From Parachitinimonas caeni (lineage in GTDB: Bacteria; Pseudomonadota; Gammaproteobacteria; Burkholderiales; Chitinimonadaceae): 35,280 bases of DNA. The stretch spans positions 1 to 35,280 of the forward strand of contig NZ_JARRAF010000043.1 in assembly GCF_030129945.1 (NCBI RefSeq), given 5' to 3'. The position numbers and the translations under genes are program-made. Position 1 is the stretch's first letter. The number at the start of each line of letters is the position of its first letter. Of the stretch, positions 1 through 7,563 are shown piece after piece. The notes under the pieces are model-generated. The model made no database searches, was not told the origin of the DNA, and was given only the letters and a program-made list of their open reading frames with translations.

Positions 1-479
1 CAAACAAACCCGTATCACGCCCTGCAACGATTGCAACCATGCCCATCATCTCCGCTGTATGGCGCGGCCGGCAAGGCGATACCCCAATCATGGGGCAAGG
101 GACGATTTGCGGGCCGCTTCCGGCCACGCCGCAACGTGCTGATCCACGGCGTCAGGGCAGTAGCCCGGACACCTTGCAGCAGGCACTCAGGTCTTTCTTG
201 AAACGATGCGACGAGGCGTTGTTTGTTTAAATAATTCGTCTCAGAAGCCGCTTGCCAAATGGGCGTGCAGCCATTTGGCAAACCGCTTCCCGAACACCAT
301 TTCTCCGTTTACGGTGTTCTCATAGGAATCTATCCGCAGATTTCTGAAAATGTTTAGCGATTTGCACGAAATTTTGAAAATATTTTTTAGATGAGCGTAA
401 ATAACCTGTGGTCACAAGGGTTATTGGGTTCGATAAGTTTGATGGTGTTACCAGTTAAGGGGCTGAATTGTATGGAGAA
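1..479. other. Left-edge region without a supported gene; two hairpins
   Basis: No reading frame here can be supported. A plus frame is open from the window edge to 230 and a minus frame covers 15-281, but neither resembles a protein I know and codon third positions show no clear bias. Two perfect inverted repeats stand out: 252-262 with 271-281 (arm TTGCCAAATGG, 8-base loop) and 292-298 with 313-319 (arm GAACACC, 14-base loop). Neither is followed by a clear T-run. From about 330 to 450 the sequence is AT-rich with no frame. The C-terminal end of a gene starting outside the window is possible for 1-230. Confidence 0.4.
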
Positions 480-499
480 AGCAGTGCTATCGCACTGCT
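480..499 (-). terminator. Hairpin downstream of the AraC-type gene
   Basis: Arms 480-487 and 492-499 (AGCAGTGC with GCACTGCT) pair perfectly around a 4-base loop. The structure lies 12 bases past the stop of the minus-strand regulator. On the minus strand it is followed only by a short pyrimidine run (TTCTCC), so it is a weak intrinsic terminator at best. Confidence 0.45.
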
Positions 500-510
500 G
501 GTGCCAACTG

Positions 511-1353
511 TCAGCGCAGCGGTAGATAAATATGGGTGATCAGCTCGGCGGGAGGCGTGCTACGCGGGTTGTTCAGATATTCCTCCAATACCGGTGCATC
601 GGCGGCTTCCTCGCCCGATTGCGGCAACCACACCCCGAATAACCAAAGATAGGCATGCCGCATATCGGCGTAAGGGCCGACGTGGCGCAGGATCGCGCAA
701 CGCGGGGCGCCAAGGGTGAGTGGCTCGAACGGGCTGGCATGCGGTAGTGGCGCCGGCATTGAAAGCGCCGCCCTGGCGTGCAGATCGTCCTCGGCAATGG
801 CTGTCGGGTCGTCTTCATAGACCCCGAAGTAGCGCATGTCCGGGCGCAGCTGGTGATGCGCGCCCAGCCAGCCGACCAGCTTCTCGAAGGCTTCGCCGAT
901 CCGCATGTAAGAACCCCGATGCCGGGCGCTGAGAGTGGTTACCGGATCAAGGCGACCAATGATGACTTCGTGCGCTGCAACCGAAGCCTGTGCCAATGCC
1001 TGCTGAAAGGGTTGATGACTACCAGCCGTTCGATAGCGGGCAGGTGGTAGCCCATAGCTGGCGCCAAACGCACGGGTAAACGCCGACAGATTGGGGTAGC
1101 CGCTGCGGCGGGCCACTTCGCGCACGGGTAGCTGGGTGTGCACGAGCAGGCCCGCTGCCCGGTGCAGCCGCAGGCGCTTGACGGTGGCCGCAACACTTTC
1201 ACCATGAATCGCGCTGTAGATGCGATGCCAGTGATAGGGCGACATGCAGGCGATTTCTGCCAGCCGCAGTAAATCCAGCTCATCGTCGAGGTGTTGATGG
1301 ATGTACTCGGTCACTCTGGCAAGACGTGCGGCATAGTGGCGGTTGGCCGGCAT
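511..1353 (-). CDS. AraC-family transcriptional regulator with GyrI-like effector-binding domain
   Basis: This is a DNA-binding regulator of 280 residues. Residues about 10-110 form an AraC-type double helix-turn-helix. The first HTH runs around LLRLAEIACMSPYHWHRIY and the second around VREVARRSGYPNLSAFTRAF, followed by the usual G-x-x-PARYR end. Residues about 130-280 form a GyrI/Rob-like effector-binding domain, seen as ITTLSARHRGSY-like text, FGVYEDDP and the acidic LEEYLN-N motif near the end. The frame is open to 1449, but the ATG at 1353 sits 2 bases after the stop of the upstream gene and gives the normal family start, so I chose it. The upstream gene (1356-1802) encodes a lone effector-binding protein, and the two are almost certainly one transcript. 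The ligand is unknown; family members often sense drugs or hydrophobic cations. Confidence 0.88.
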   Translation of the reverse strand: MPANRHYAARLARVTEYIHQHLDDELDLLRLAEIACMSPYHWHRIYSAIHGESVAATVKRLRLHRAAGLLVHTQLPVREVARRSGYPNLSAFTRAFGASYGLPPARYRTAGSHQPFQQALAQASVAAHEVIIGRLDPVTTLSARHRGSYMRIGEAFEKLVGWLGAHHQLRPDMRYFGVYEDDPTAIAEDDLHARAALSMPAPLPHASPFEPLTLGAPRCAILRHVGPYADMRHAYLWLFGVWLPQSGEEAADAPVLEEYLNNPRSTPPAELITHIYLPLR

Positions 1354-1355
1354 TG

Positions 1356-1802
1356 TCAGGCCACGCCAATGGAGATCTCGATGCGGCCATCGGGCGTAAA
1401 GCGCTCGAAGTCGGCCACGGCAGTGCTTTGCAGGCCGGGTTCCTGCCATAACTGCAGCCAGGTGGCGCCAACCTGCTGAGGTGTCGCGGGTTCGACCGGG
1501 TAGGTTTTGCGCAGGGACGGCGGGATGGTGACGCTCGACATTCCCTCGGGCATCGCATCGGTTGAAGTGACCGCTGCGCCGATGATCAGGGTGTAGCGGC
1601 TATCGGGCCGTAGCGGAGAGTTTTCGAAGCGGGTGTAGACAGCGTAGACGTCATCGCTGAGCTTGTTGGGGATGCGCGACAGCACCTGCTCGCTGCCAAA
1701 GCGTTGCCAATGCTGGGGAATGGTGTCGAAAGCCTCGCCGTTGTGGGTATGCAGCGCGATACCGACGATATGCAGGGCTTGTTGCAGTGTCTGTGTGGGC
1801 AT
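1356..1802 (-). CDS. Free-standing GyrI-like effector-binding protein
   Basis: The 148-residue protein has no DNA-binding domain. It resembles the AraC/GyrI effector-binding fold by its overall pattern: an N-terminal strand with VGIALHTHN, a central FGSEQVLSRIPNK helix region, VYAVYTRFE, the DSRYTLIIGAAV strand, then IPPSLRKTYPV and a C-terminal WLQLWQEPGL...FERFTPDGRIEISIGVA. That ending (D-F-E-R-F-x-P-DGRIEI-x-I) is typical of the stand-alone group. It probably binds a small molecule or modulates the AraC regulator encoded 2 bases downstream, which carries the same type of domain. The start ATG is the first in the frame. Function beyond the fold is not known. A minor alternative is a DNA-gyrase-inhibitor-like role, which I cannot support. 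Confidence 0.75.
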   Translation of the reverse strand: MPTQTLQQALHIVGIALHTHNGEAFDTIPQHWQRFGSEQVLSRIPNKLSDDVYAVYTRFENSPLRPDSRYTLIIGAAVTSTDAMPEGMSSVTIPPSLRKTYPVEPATPQQVGATWLQLWQEPGLQSTAVADFERFTPDGRIEISIGVA

Positions 1803-1878
1803 GGAGGTGACCTTCAGTGAGGGGTGAGATTGCCAGACGCTGTTGCCACTTATTTCCGGCGAAACGATCCGTAACCAG

Positions 1879-1893
1879 GGGTCAACAGAACCT
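1879..1893 (-). repeat. Copy of the dispersed 15-base repeat
   Basis: The minus strand reads AGGTTCTGTTGACCC. It lies in the 151-base gap upstream of the effector-binding gene and sits inside a small imperfect hairpin (ACCAGG at 1874-1879 with CCTGGT at 1891-1896). Related copies are at 5363-5377 and 35136-35150. Confidence 0.35.
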
Positions 1894-1953
1894 GGTCATC
1901 ACCGTAACACTTCCCGATTTTGCAAATCTTGCGGACTTGGGTGCACTGACGCG

Positions 1954-2682
1954 CTATTGTGCTTGCACCCAGCCGTAGCTGCTTCCCTGGCGCGTGTAGC
2001 GACCGGGTTTGAAGCGGGCTTCACGCAAAAATACCTGCAAGGCTGGCTGGGTTTCGAAGTGCAGCTGTTCCAGCTTTGCTTCGATATCTTTGCTGTAGCC
2101 ATCTTTGCCTTTGGGCGTGTTCTGGCGCCCCAGCAGCTCGCTCATATCGTAGAAGTAGTAAGTCATATCCCCGTATGGGCGTTTACCGTCGATGGCAGTG
2201 GTATCGCGCCACACCACCGCGCCGCGCAAAAGCTTGATATGGTCGGCCTGTAAAGTGAAGGTTGGTTTCCTCATGGTCTTGGTGAGGCCAACGGCGGCAA
2301 GCTGCTCGCCATATTTGTGATCCCGTAATGGCCAGTTCAGCGGATAGGTACCGGGCGCGATTTCACCAAAACGCAAGGCGATATCCAGTGCCTTGCCCAT
2401 CTCCGCGCAGTAACGCTGGGCTTTGGCTGTTGCGGTAGAGTCGCTGACTTTGCCCAGATTCAGTGCCGCAACCACGGCCTCCGGTTTGCATCCACTTTCC
2501 TCAATGTCTGCATTGCTCTCGAAAGAGCCCGGCAAAATCACCAGTGGCGCCCCGGACTCAACAAAGCCCCATCCCACCGCCGACTGCTGCAGCAATTTGA
2601 TGTGATTGGCATCGAAGGTAAAAGTCTCGGCGGCCTGGACGGTCAGGCTGGTGCTGAGGGCAAGCAAGTAGAGTGAACGCAT
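1954..2682 (-). CDS. Exported protein of unknown function with internal duplication
   Basis: I do not recognise this 242-residue protein. It begins with a signal peptide (residues 1-18, cleavage after VQAA) and is therefore probably periplasmic. Two halves start with the same motif: TFTFDANHIKLL at residues 20-31 and TFTLQADHIKLL at 141-152, each followed by a short V-W stretch. This suggests duplication of a unit of roughly 110-120 residues. Two cysteines in the first half (C65 and C92) could form a disulfide. The mature protein is rich in aromatic residues towards its end (YYFYDM, GWVQAQ). The start ATG has a weak GGGA about 9 bases upstream. It follows the S9 peptidase gene on the same strand, but a strong terminator at 2706-2747 separates them, so it is likely transcribed on its own. 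Confidence 0.7.
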   Translation of the reverse strand: MRSLYLLALSTSLTVQAAETFTFDANHIKLLQQSAVGWGFVESGAPLVILPGSFESNADIEESGCKPEAVVAALNLGKVSDSTATAKAQRYCAEMGKALDIALRFGEIAPGTYPLNWPLRDHKYGEQLAAVGLTKTMRKPTFTLQADHIKLLRGAVVWRDTTAIDGKRPYGDMTYYFYDMSELLGRQNTPKGKDGYSKDIEAKLEQLHFETQPALQVFLREARFKPGRYTRQGSSYGWVQAQ

Positions 2683-2705
2683 GACGATTTCCCAGAAGCG
2701 ACAAC

Positions 2706-2747
2706 AAAAAAACCTTGCTGCAAACGGTTGAGGTTAGCAGCAAGGTT
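2706..2747 (-). terminator. Intrinsic terminator after the S9 peptidase gene
   Basis: Perfect 11-bp arms 2711-2721 and 2737-2747 (AACCTTGCTGC and GCAGCAAGGTT) enclose a 15-base loop. Read on the minus strand, the stem is followed by a run of seven T residues (2712 down to 2706), the classical signature. It lies about 110 bases past the peptidase stop and just upstream of the exported-protein gene that starts at 2682. Confidence 0.85.
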
Positions 2748-2854
2748 GAATCTCAAGGTTTGATGGCGTCTGCCTTGCAAGCGGCCACCCTTACCTCCAC
2801 GGAGCCTCGCACGGCTGGCCATGAAACCTCGACAAAGTCGAGCGCTGGCCGCGA

Positions 2855-4816
2855 TCAGTTTTTGGCAGGCTGCGTATCGCCTTTCAGATGTTTCTCGAAA
2901 AACTGCAGCATATGGCCGTACTGCAATACCTGATTTTCGCGGCGGGCGGTGCCGTGGCCTTCGTCGGCGAAGATCATGAGCTTGGCGGGCACCGATTTGC
3001 GTTGCGCAGCCTCATACATCTGCACCGCTTCGCCCACGGGCACCCTAGGGTCGTTGGCGCCTTGAACGATCAACAACGGGGCGGCCAGCTTGTCGATATG
3101 GGTCGTCGGTGACAGCTTGATCATGGCTTCACGGTCTTTGGCCGGGTCGCCGTATTCGTCGATGCGCAACATGCGGCGATAGGGGGCGGTGTTTTCCATA
3201 TAGGTCAGCAGATTGGAAATGCCGACTGCGCTGGCCCCAGCGTCATAGGCGCCGCTGAACAGGGTCATGCCCATCAGCGTGGCATAGCCGCCGTAGCTGC
3301 CGCCCATGATGCCGATCCTGGGTTGTTTGTCGCCAGCGCCCCAGTTGGCACGGATGAAGCGGGCAGCGTCTTCAATATCGGTGATGACATCCAGCCGCTT
3401 GGGGCCGTCATCCGCATGCAACCAGGTTTTGCCATACCCTTCACTGCCTCGCACATTCGGATCGACATAGATGAAGCCGGCGTTGACAAACAGCTGCGCG
3501 ATGATGGAGAAGCCTGCCTCGCTTTGGGCGGCTGGCCCGCCGTGGAAATGAACCACAACCGGGCAGGGCGCGGGTTTGCACTCTGCGGGACGGCGCACGA
3601 ACATCGGGATCTTTGTGCCGTCACGTGCCGGATAATATTCGAGCGAGGCGGTGGCAAACTGGCTGGTGTTGACTTCAGGGGTCGACGGTCGGGTCCAGCG
3701 GGTGTAGCTGCCGGTTTTCCAGTCGAAGACATAACTGCTGCGCGGTTCGCGAGCGGTCTCGACCAGCAGGTTGGCGTAGCGGCCATCCTGGCTCAGGCTA
3801 CCGACAATCACATTGTCGGCATCCTTGAACTCTGGCAATGGCAGGGGCTTGAGGGTGCGCGCATCCAGCACAAAGCTACGGGTGTAGCCGCCTTCGTTCA
3901 CCGAGTAGTAGATCCGCTCGCGCCGGGCATCCAGGCTGAAAGCCGATACATCCCATTTCAGTTCGGGGGTGATCGCCGTGTACTGACCATCTTTCCAGCG
4001 ATACAGGCGGTGAAATTCGCCAAACTTCGACGTTCTTACCAGCACTTCACCGGTCGAATTGAAATAACGGGCATTGAATTCTTCGTTGTCACGCTGGCCG
4101 AACAGGGGCCTGGGGGTGGCCATGCCGGGTTTCCATTCGTGATATTCGGTGGGAATGCCGCCTTTGGCTTTTTCGAGCAGCAGGGTGCCATCGGCCAGGT
4201 GATCGGTAATCTGCCAGGCCCCTTTGAGGGCAATCAGCTTCTCGGTTTTCCGCGTAGCGATTTCGTAGCGGTAGAGCGTATAGCTGTCGGCAACTTCGTC
4301 GTTGGCGCGGAAGTAGATGTGGCGGGCGTCATCGCTGACAAACTGGAATATCGTCTGCACGCCTTCTTTATGCTGAACCGGAATCAGCGCGCCGCCTTCA
4401 ATGGGTTGCAGATAGATGCCGGGGTTCTCAGCGCCTTTCTGGTCGCGTTCCAGAACCAGATATTTGCCGTCCGGCGTAATGTCGCTGAGGCTGGTGCTAT
4501 CTTCGCCGCCGGTTACCTGTACTGGAAAGCGGTCAGGGCCATCGACGCGCCAGACCTGGGTGGTGCCGGTGACGCGCCAGGTAAAGAACAGCGATTTGGC
4601 ATCGGGTGCCAGGATACCGCCACCCGTTGAACGGATGTCGAACATCGCCTGAACGCGGCGTGCCAGTTCCGGGTCGAGTGGCTCAGGCCGGAAGCGGGCG
4701 AGCGTCTCTTTGCTGACGCTTTTGATGCCGTGGCCAGCATAGTTGCTGTCAGCAGCCTGGGCGGCGTCCAGACCCATTGCCAGCAGTGCGGTAAGAACGA
4801 GGGGGGTGAAACGCAT
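2855..4816 (-). CDS. S9-family serine peptidase (prolyl oligopeptidase type), exported
   Basis: This 653-residue protein is predicted to cleave peptides in the periplasm. Residues 1-22 are a signal peptide (MRFTPLVLTALLAMG...AQA). Residues about 60-400 form a beta-propeller of WD-like TolB/S9 repeats, seen as repeated D-G-K-Y-L and D-A-R-x-I-Y-x motifs. The C-terminal alpha/beta-hydrolase domain (about 410-645) carries a complete triad: Ser507 in GGSYGG, Asp589 in ANDPRVP and His621 in DEGHG. The oxyanion region HFHGGP and the family motif VDPNVRGSEGYG are present. The frame is open to 5032, but the ATG at 4816 begins the signal peptide and has GGAG about 9 bases upstream. Length and motifs fit dipeptidyl/acyl-aminoacyl peptidases of S9C type; the substrate cannot be read from sequence. 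The gene is flanked by hairpins at both ends and is probably monocistronic. Confidence 0.92.
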   Translation of the reverse strand: MRFTPLVLTALLAMGLDAAQAADSNYAGHGIKSVSKETLARFRPEPLDPELARRVQAMFDIRSTGGGILAPDAKSLFFTWRVTGTTQVWRVDGPDRFPVQVTGGEDSTSLSDITPDGKYLVLERDQKGAENPGIYLQPIEGGALIPVQHKEGVQTIFQFVSDDARHIYFRANDEVADSYTLYRYEIATRKTEKLIALKGAWQITDHLADGTLLLEKAKGGIPTEYHEWKPGMATPRPLFGQRDNEEFNARYFNSTGEVLVRTSKFGEFHRLYRWKDGQYTAITPELKWDVSAFSLDARRERIYYSVNEGGYTRSFVLDARTLKPLPLPEFKDADNVIVGSLSQDGRYANLLVETAREPRSSYVFDWKTGSYTRWTRPSTPEVNTSQFATASLEYYPARDGTKIPMFVRRPAECKPAPCPVVVHFHGGPAAQSEAGFSIIAQLFVNAGFIYVDPNVRGSEGYGKTWLHADDGPKRLDVITDIEDAARFIRANWGAGDKQPRIGIMGGSYGGYATLMGMTLFSGAYDAGASAVGISNLLTYMENTAPYRRMLRIDEYGDPAKDREAMIKLSPTTHIDKLAAPLLIVQGANDPRVPVGEAVQMYEAAQRKSVPAKLMIFADEGHGTARRENQVLQYGHMLQFFEKHLKGDTQPAKN

Positions 4817-5010
4817 GACGGGACTCTCCAGAAACGAAGGGCATACGTGCCGATAGGGGGGCAGCAAGCGGAATGACAGGCATTCGGCTGGTGGGGCCGC
4901 AGTGTAGCGTGTTGTCGGGGGAAAGCGCAGAGGGGCAGCGTTTGCCGGCTCATGGCCTGCCAGGTGTGGCGGGGTCGGGTCTGCGGAAAGGAGGCAAGGC
5001 TGGTTGCAGA

Positions 5011-5044
5011 TCAAGCCGGCGCATCGTGCCATGCGCCGGCTTGA
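5011..5044 (-). terminator. Strong GC-rich hairpin at the end of the ABC/PepSY operon
   Basis: Fourteen-base perfect arms 5011-5024 and 5031-5044 (TCAAGCCGGCGCAT and its complement) enclose a 6-base loop, 7 bases after the PepSY-like stop. No T-run follows on either strand, so it may stabilise the 3' end or aid termination rather than act as a classical intrinsic terminator. It separates the operon from the downstream peptidase gene. Confidence 0.6.
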
Positions 5045-5051
5045 TGGGGGC

Positions 5052-5324
5052 TTATTTCTTCTCGGGTTTGATTTCGAGCGTCATCGGGTTGAGCACCAGT
5101 TCGAACGGTTTTCCGTCCTTGGCTTTGCCACGGATTTCATAACATTTGTGGTGCACTTCTGCGACCTTGACGACATGCCCCATCTCTTCAGCTTTCTTGA
5201 TGGCGGCCGAAAAAGGTTGCCATTTGTCTTGGGGTTCCTTGGTGCAGGGGGTTTCGTCGTGGCCAGCCGCAGCATGGGCGGCAGTAACGGATAGCAGAAG
5301 GGTCAAGGCGAATGGATATTTCAT
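5052..5324 (-). CDS. Small periplasmic PepSY-like protein
   Basis: The 90-residue protein has a signal peptide (residues 1-18, ending AAHA) and a short PepSY-like domain. The domain is read from WQPFSAAIKKAEEMGH (helix), VVKVAEVHHKCYEIRGKAKDG (strands) and PFELVLNPMTLEI (the closing beta hairpin with the conserved D/N-P-x-T). His20, His22 or nearby residues, the two cysteines and a paired HH-K-C segment could contact metal, but this is inference. The start ATG has AAGGA at ideal spacing. It is the last gene of an operon with the ABC permease (62-base gap) and ATPase, and a large hairpin follows. PepSY-like proteins often sit beside metal or haem transport systems, which fits the Zur-like operator upstream of the operon. 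Confidence 0.75.
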   Translation of the reverse strand: MKYPFALTLLLSVTAAHAAAGHDETPCTKEPQDKWQPFSAAIKKAEEMGHVVKVAEVHHKCYEIRGKAKDGKPFELVLNPMTLEIKPEKK

Positions 5325-5362
5325 GATGCGTTCCTTGTGGAGAGAATGACCAAGTAAGGGCT

Positions 5363-5377
5363 AGGCTCTGTTGACCC
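5363..5377 (+). repeat. Copy of a dispersed 15-base repeat (AGGYTCTGTTGAC-YC type)
   Basis: AGGCTCTGTTGACCC here differs at one base from the minus strand of 1879-1893 (AGGTTCTGTTGACCC) and at one base from the minus strand of 35136-35150 (AGGCTCTGTTGACAC). The 5363 and 35136 copies are both preceded by CT, giving CTAG at the outer edge. All three lie outside genes. Solo ends of a lost insertion sequence are possible; chance is not excluded. Confidence 0.4.
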
Positions 5378-5386
5378 GGCTGCCGC

Positions 5387-6640
5387 TCAGCGTTCAGAGA
5401 GCACGGTGGCGATTTCGGTGCGATACGCCTGAATTGCCGGAATCAAGGCCGCAAAGGCTCCTACGCCGACGGCCAATAGGGCCAGCAGCGCCTCTTGCGG
5501 CACCCAGTAACGGCCGGTGAGGGCGAGCCCCGGTGTCATGCCGGTGCGGCCTGCCAGTTCCACCACGCCATGGCCAATGGCCAATCCAAGCGCCGCGCTG
5601 GCGACGGCTAGCAACAATCCTTCCAGCAGCACGGCGGTAAACAGGCGGAAGCGACTGCTGCCGAGCATGCGCATCACGGCCAGATCGAAGCGTCGTTCCT
5701 TCAATGCGGTGTAGAGGGCGACGAACACCGATAGCCCGGCCGAAATAATCAGGATCGCGGCAAAGGCACGGAAGGCATCCAGCCCGAAGCCGACGATGCT
5801 CAGCAAACGGGCGGCTTCCATGGCGGGCGACGCAGCCAGCATATTGGTGTTGGCGTTGATATGCCGAGGCAGCGCCAGCACGGCCAGCGGAGTCTTGTAG
5901 CTGATCAGCAGGGCGGTGATGTCGCGGGGCTTGCCTTCCTCCTCGTCATCATCGTCGTTGGCAGGTTTGGCTGCCGTGGCGGGTTTGCTGGGTTGGGCAA
6001 ACACCGGATTGGTGGTGGTTTCGCTCTCGTGCAGATCCCAGACGCTCTGCATCTCGGTCAGTACCACGTCATCCAGCACGGTGCCTGTTGGCTTCAGAAT
6101 GCCGACAACGTGGTATTGGTTGTCATCGTGCTCATGGCCGCCATTGCCGGCCAGGCCGTGTGATCCGGCAAAGTTCTGCCCGACCTTCAGCCCGCTCTTC
6201 TTGGCAACATTGGCGCCTAGTACGGCCTCCATGCTGACTTTCCACAGCTGGCCCTCGGCAATCTCACCCCCATAGAGGCCGACGTAGTCATGCGTGGTGC
6301 CGACAATGCGAAAGCCCATCAGGTTATCGCCAAGCGCCATCGGAATCGCCTTGGCAACCAGCCGGTGCTTGGCAATCTGGTCGGCTTCCTTCAGCGGAAT
6401 ATTCCCATTCGGGATGTCCGCGTGATAGACGCTGGACAGGATGAGCTGCAGCGGGCTGCCCTTGGCGCCAACAACGAGGTCGATACCTTTTGATGAATTG
6501 AGCAGCTTGTCCTGCAACTGGGCATTGAACAGCATCAGCAGGGTGATGGTGGCAATGCCCAGCGCCAGCAGCAAGACATTCAGTATGGTGTGCAGTGGCC
6601 GGGTCGCCAGTTGCTTGTAGGCAAGTTTGACGATGTTCAT
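5387..6640 (-). CDS. FtsX/MacB-like ABC transporter permease with His-rich and acidic loop
   Basis: This is a 417-residue inner-membrane permease of the MacB/LolC-E type. There is one N-terminal membrane helix (about 17-40), a large periplasmic domain (about 45-285), then three C-terminal helices (about 295-320, 340-370 and 385-410) forming the FtsX domain, with ERRFDLAVMRMLGSSR before the second of them. The periplasmic domain contains a histidine/aspartate cluster, H169-E-H171-D-D...H177, and a run of four Asp and three Glu (residues 229-235), which are plausible metal-binding patches. The start ATG overlaps the ATPase stop by four bases (ATGA), so translation is coupled. With the Zur-like site upstream this suggests metal, probably zinc, handling, loosely like the Vibrio zrg system. 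Lipoprotein or peptide export is the alternative. Confidence 0.85.
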   Translation of the reverse strand: MNIVKLAYKQLATRPLHTILNVLLLALGIATITLLMLFNAQLQDKLLNSSKGIDLVVGAKGSPLQLILSSVYHADIPNGNIPLKEADQIAKHRLVAKAIPMALGDNLMGFRIVGTTHDYVGLYGGEIAEGQLWKVSMEAVLGANVAKKSGLKVGQNFAGSHGLAGNGGHEHDDNQYHVVGILKPTGTVLDDVVLTEMQSVWDLHESETTTNPVFAQPSKPATAAKPANDDDDEEEGKPRDITALLISYKTPLAVLALPRHINANTNMLAASPAMEAARLLSIVGFGLDAFRAFAAILIISAGLSVFVALYTALKERRFDLAVMRMLGSSRFRLFTAVLLEGLLLAVASAALGLAIGHGVVELAGRTGMTPGLALTGRYWVPQEALLALLAVGVGAFAALIPAIQAYRTEIATVLSER

Positions 6641-7290
6641 GCCGTTTCCTCCGCCTGCTGGCGTTGCAGCGCAAAGCTGTGGCCGATGCGACTCTTCACC
6701 CGGCCATCGTGGCTGGCGATCAGCAGGCTGGCGCCCACTTCACCGGCTTCGCGTTCCAGCAGATCAATGACGGCGGTTGCCGCATCGTCATCAAGGTTGG
6801 CGGTGGGCTCGTCGGCCAGCAGCAGCTTGGGCTTGTTGACGACGGCACGGGCAATCGCCACCCGTTGCGACTGTCCGCCCGATAGCTGATGCGGGCGGCG
6901 CTGTGCCAGTTCGGCGACGCCAAGACGGGTCAGCACCTCATGGATGCGCTGCGGGTTTTTCGGCAAGTGCGCCAGATATTGGGCCAGTTGCAGGTTTTCG
7001 GCGACGGTGAGGCTGGCAATCAGGTGCAGTTTCTGCGGCACGAGGCCGATGGTCTGACCACGAAAACGATCCAGCGCACCCGCAGAGAGCTGGCGCAGGT
7101 CCTGGCCGGCAACAATGGCCTGTCCGGAAGTCGGCTGCAGCATGCCGCCGACAATCGAGAGCAGGGTGGTCTTGCCACTGCCAGACGGGCCGACCAGCAA
7201 GGCATGGCCTCCTGCATCCAGCACCCAGTCCGGGAAGCTGATTTCCGCACCACCGCCATAGCGATGGCGTAGTTGTTTCAACGCAAACAT
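6637..7290 (-). CDS. LolD/MacB-type ABC transporter ATPase
   Basis: The 217-residue nucleotide-binding subunit powers the permease encoded next. It has Walker A GPSGSGKT (residues 34-41), the Q-loop region LVPQKLHL, the signature LSGGQSQRVAIARA, Walker B LLLADEPTANLD and the H-loop ASHDGR. Size and sequence match the LolD/FtsE/MacB-NBD group. The frame extends upstream to a TTG at 7329, but the ATG at 7290 gives the usual N-terminus (MFALKQLRHRYGG), so I chose it; the ribosome-binding site is weak with either start. This is the first gene of a three-gene operon with the permease and the PepSY-like protein. The Zur-like operator lies 130 bases upstream. Confidence 0.9.
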   Translation of the reverse strand: MFALKQLRHRYGGGAEISFPDWVLDAGGHALLVGPSGSGKTTLLSIVGGMLQPTSGQAIVAGQDLRQLSAGALDRFRGQTIGLVPQKLHLIASLTVAENLQLAQYLAHLPKNPQRIHEVLTRLGVAELAQRRPHQLSGGQSQRVAIARAVVNKPKLLLADEPTANLDDDAATAVIDLLEREAGEVGASLLIASHDGRVKSRIGHSFALQRQQAEETA

Positions 7291-7419
7291 CCTGAATCTT
7301 GCCCTTATCGTGAGGGCGGCATAGACCAATCTGCCCGACTGGCGCTGTCGCCCGGATTATCGGAAGCCGTCTGTACCGACGACTTCTTGATGGGTTGGAG
7401 AAAAGCTCACGAAGCCTAA

Positions 7420-7434
7420 TGTTATAACATAACT
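7420..7434 (-). promoter_or_regulatory. Zur-like operator upstream of the ABC/PepSY operon
   Basis: TGTTATAACATAACT contains a perfect GTTAT-N3-ATAAC dyad (7421-7433). It agrees with 14 of 15 positions of the Neisseria Zur motif as I recall it (TGTTATDNHATAACA) and with the left half of the enterobacterial Zur box. On the minus strand the same bases include TATAAC, a plausible -10 element, so binding would block transcription. No gene on the other side reads away from it: the gene to the right ends at 7564. Confidence 0.6.
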
Positions 7435-7563
7435 CTTTTGCTGTGAGATGACAGTCAGCAGAATGTCGCGCTTTGCGCTGTGGAGCAAGTACTCGAACAG
7501 AGAGGGCGGGGGATGGCGGCGAACGGCCGGAATCCTGGGGGGCTGCCCGGAAGCGGATGGCGC

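Noticed and set aside
3323-4630. A 435-codon plus-strand frame opposite the S9 peptidase gene
   Set aside because: It is antisense to a gene with signal peptide, propeller and catalytic triad. It has no recognisable domain and reflects the codon bias of the real gene.
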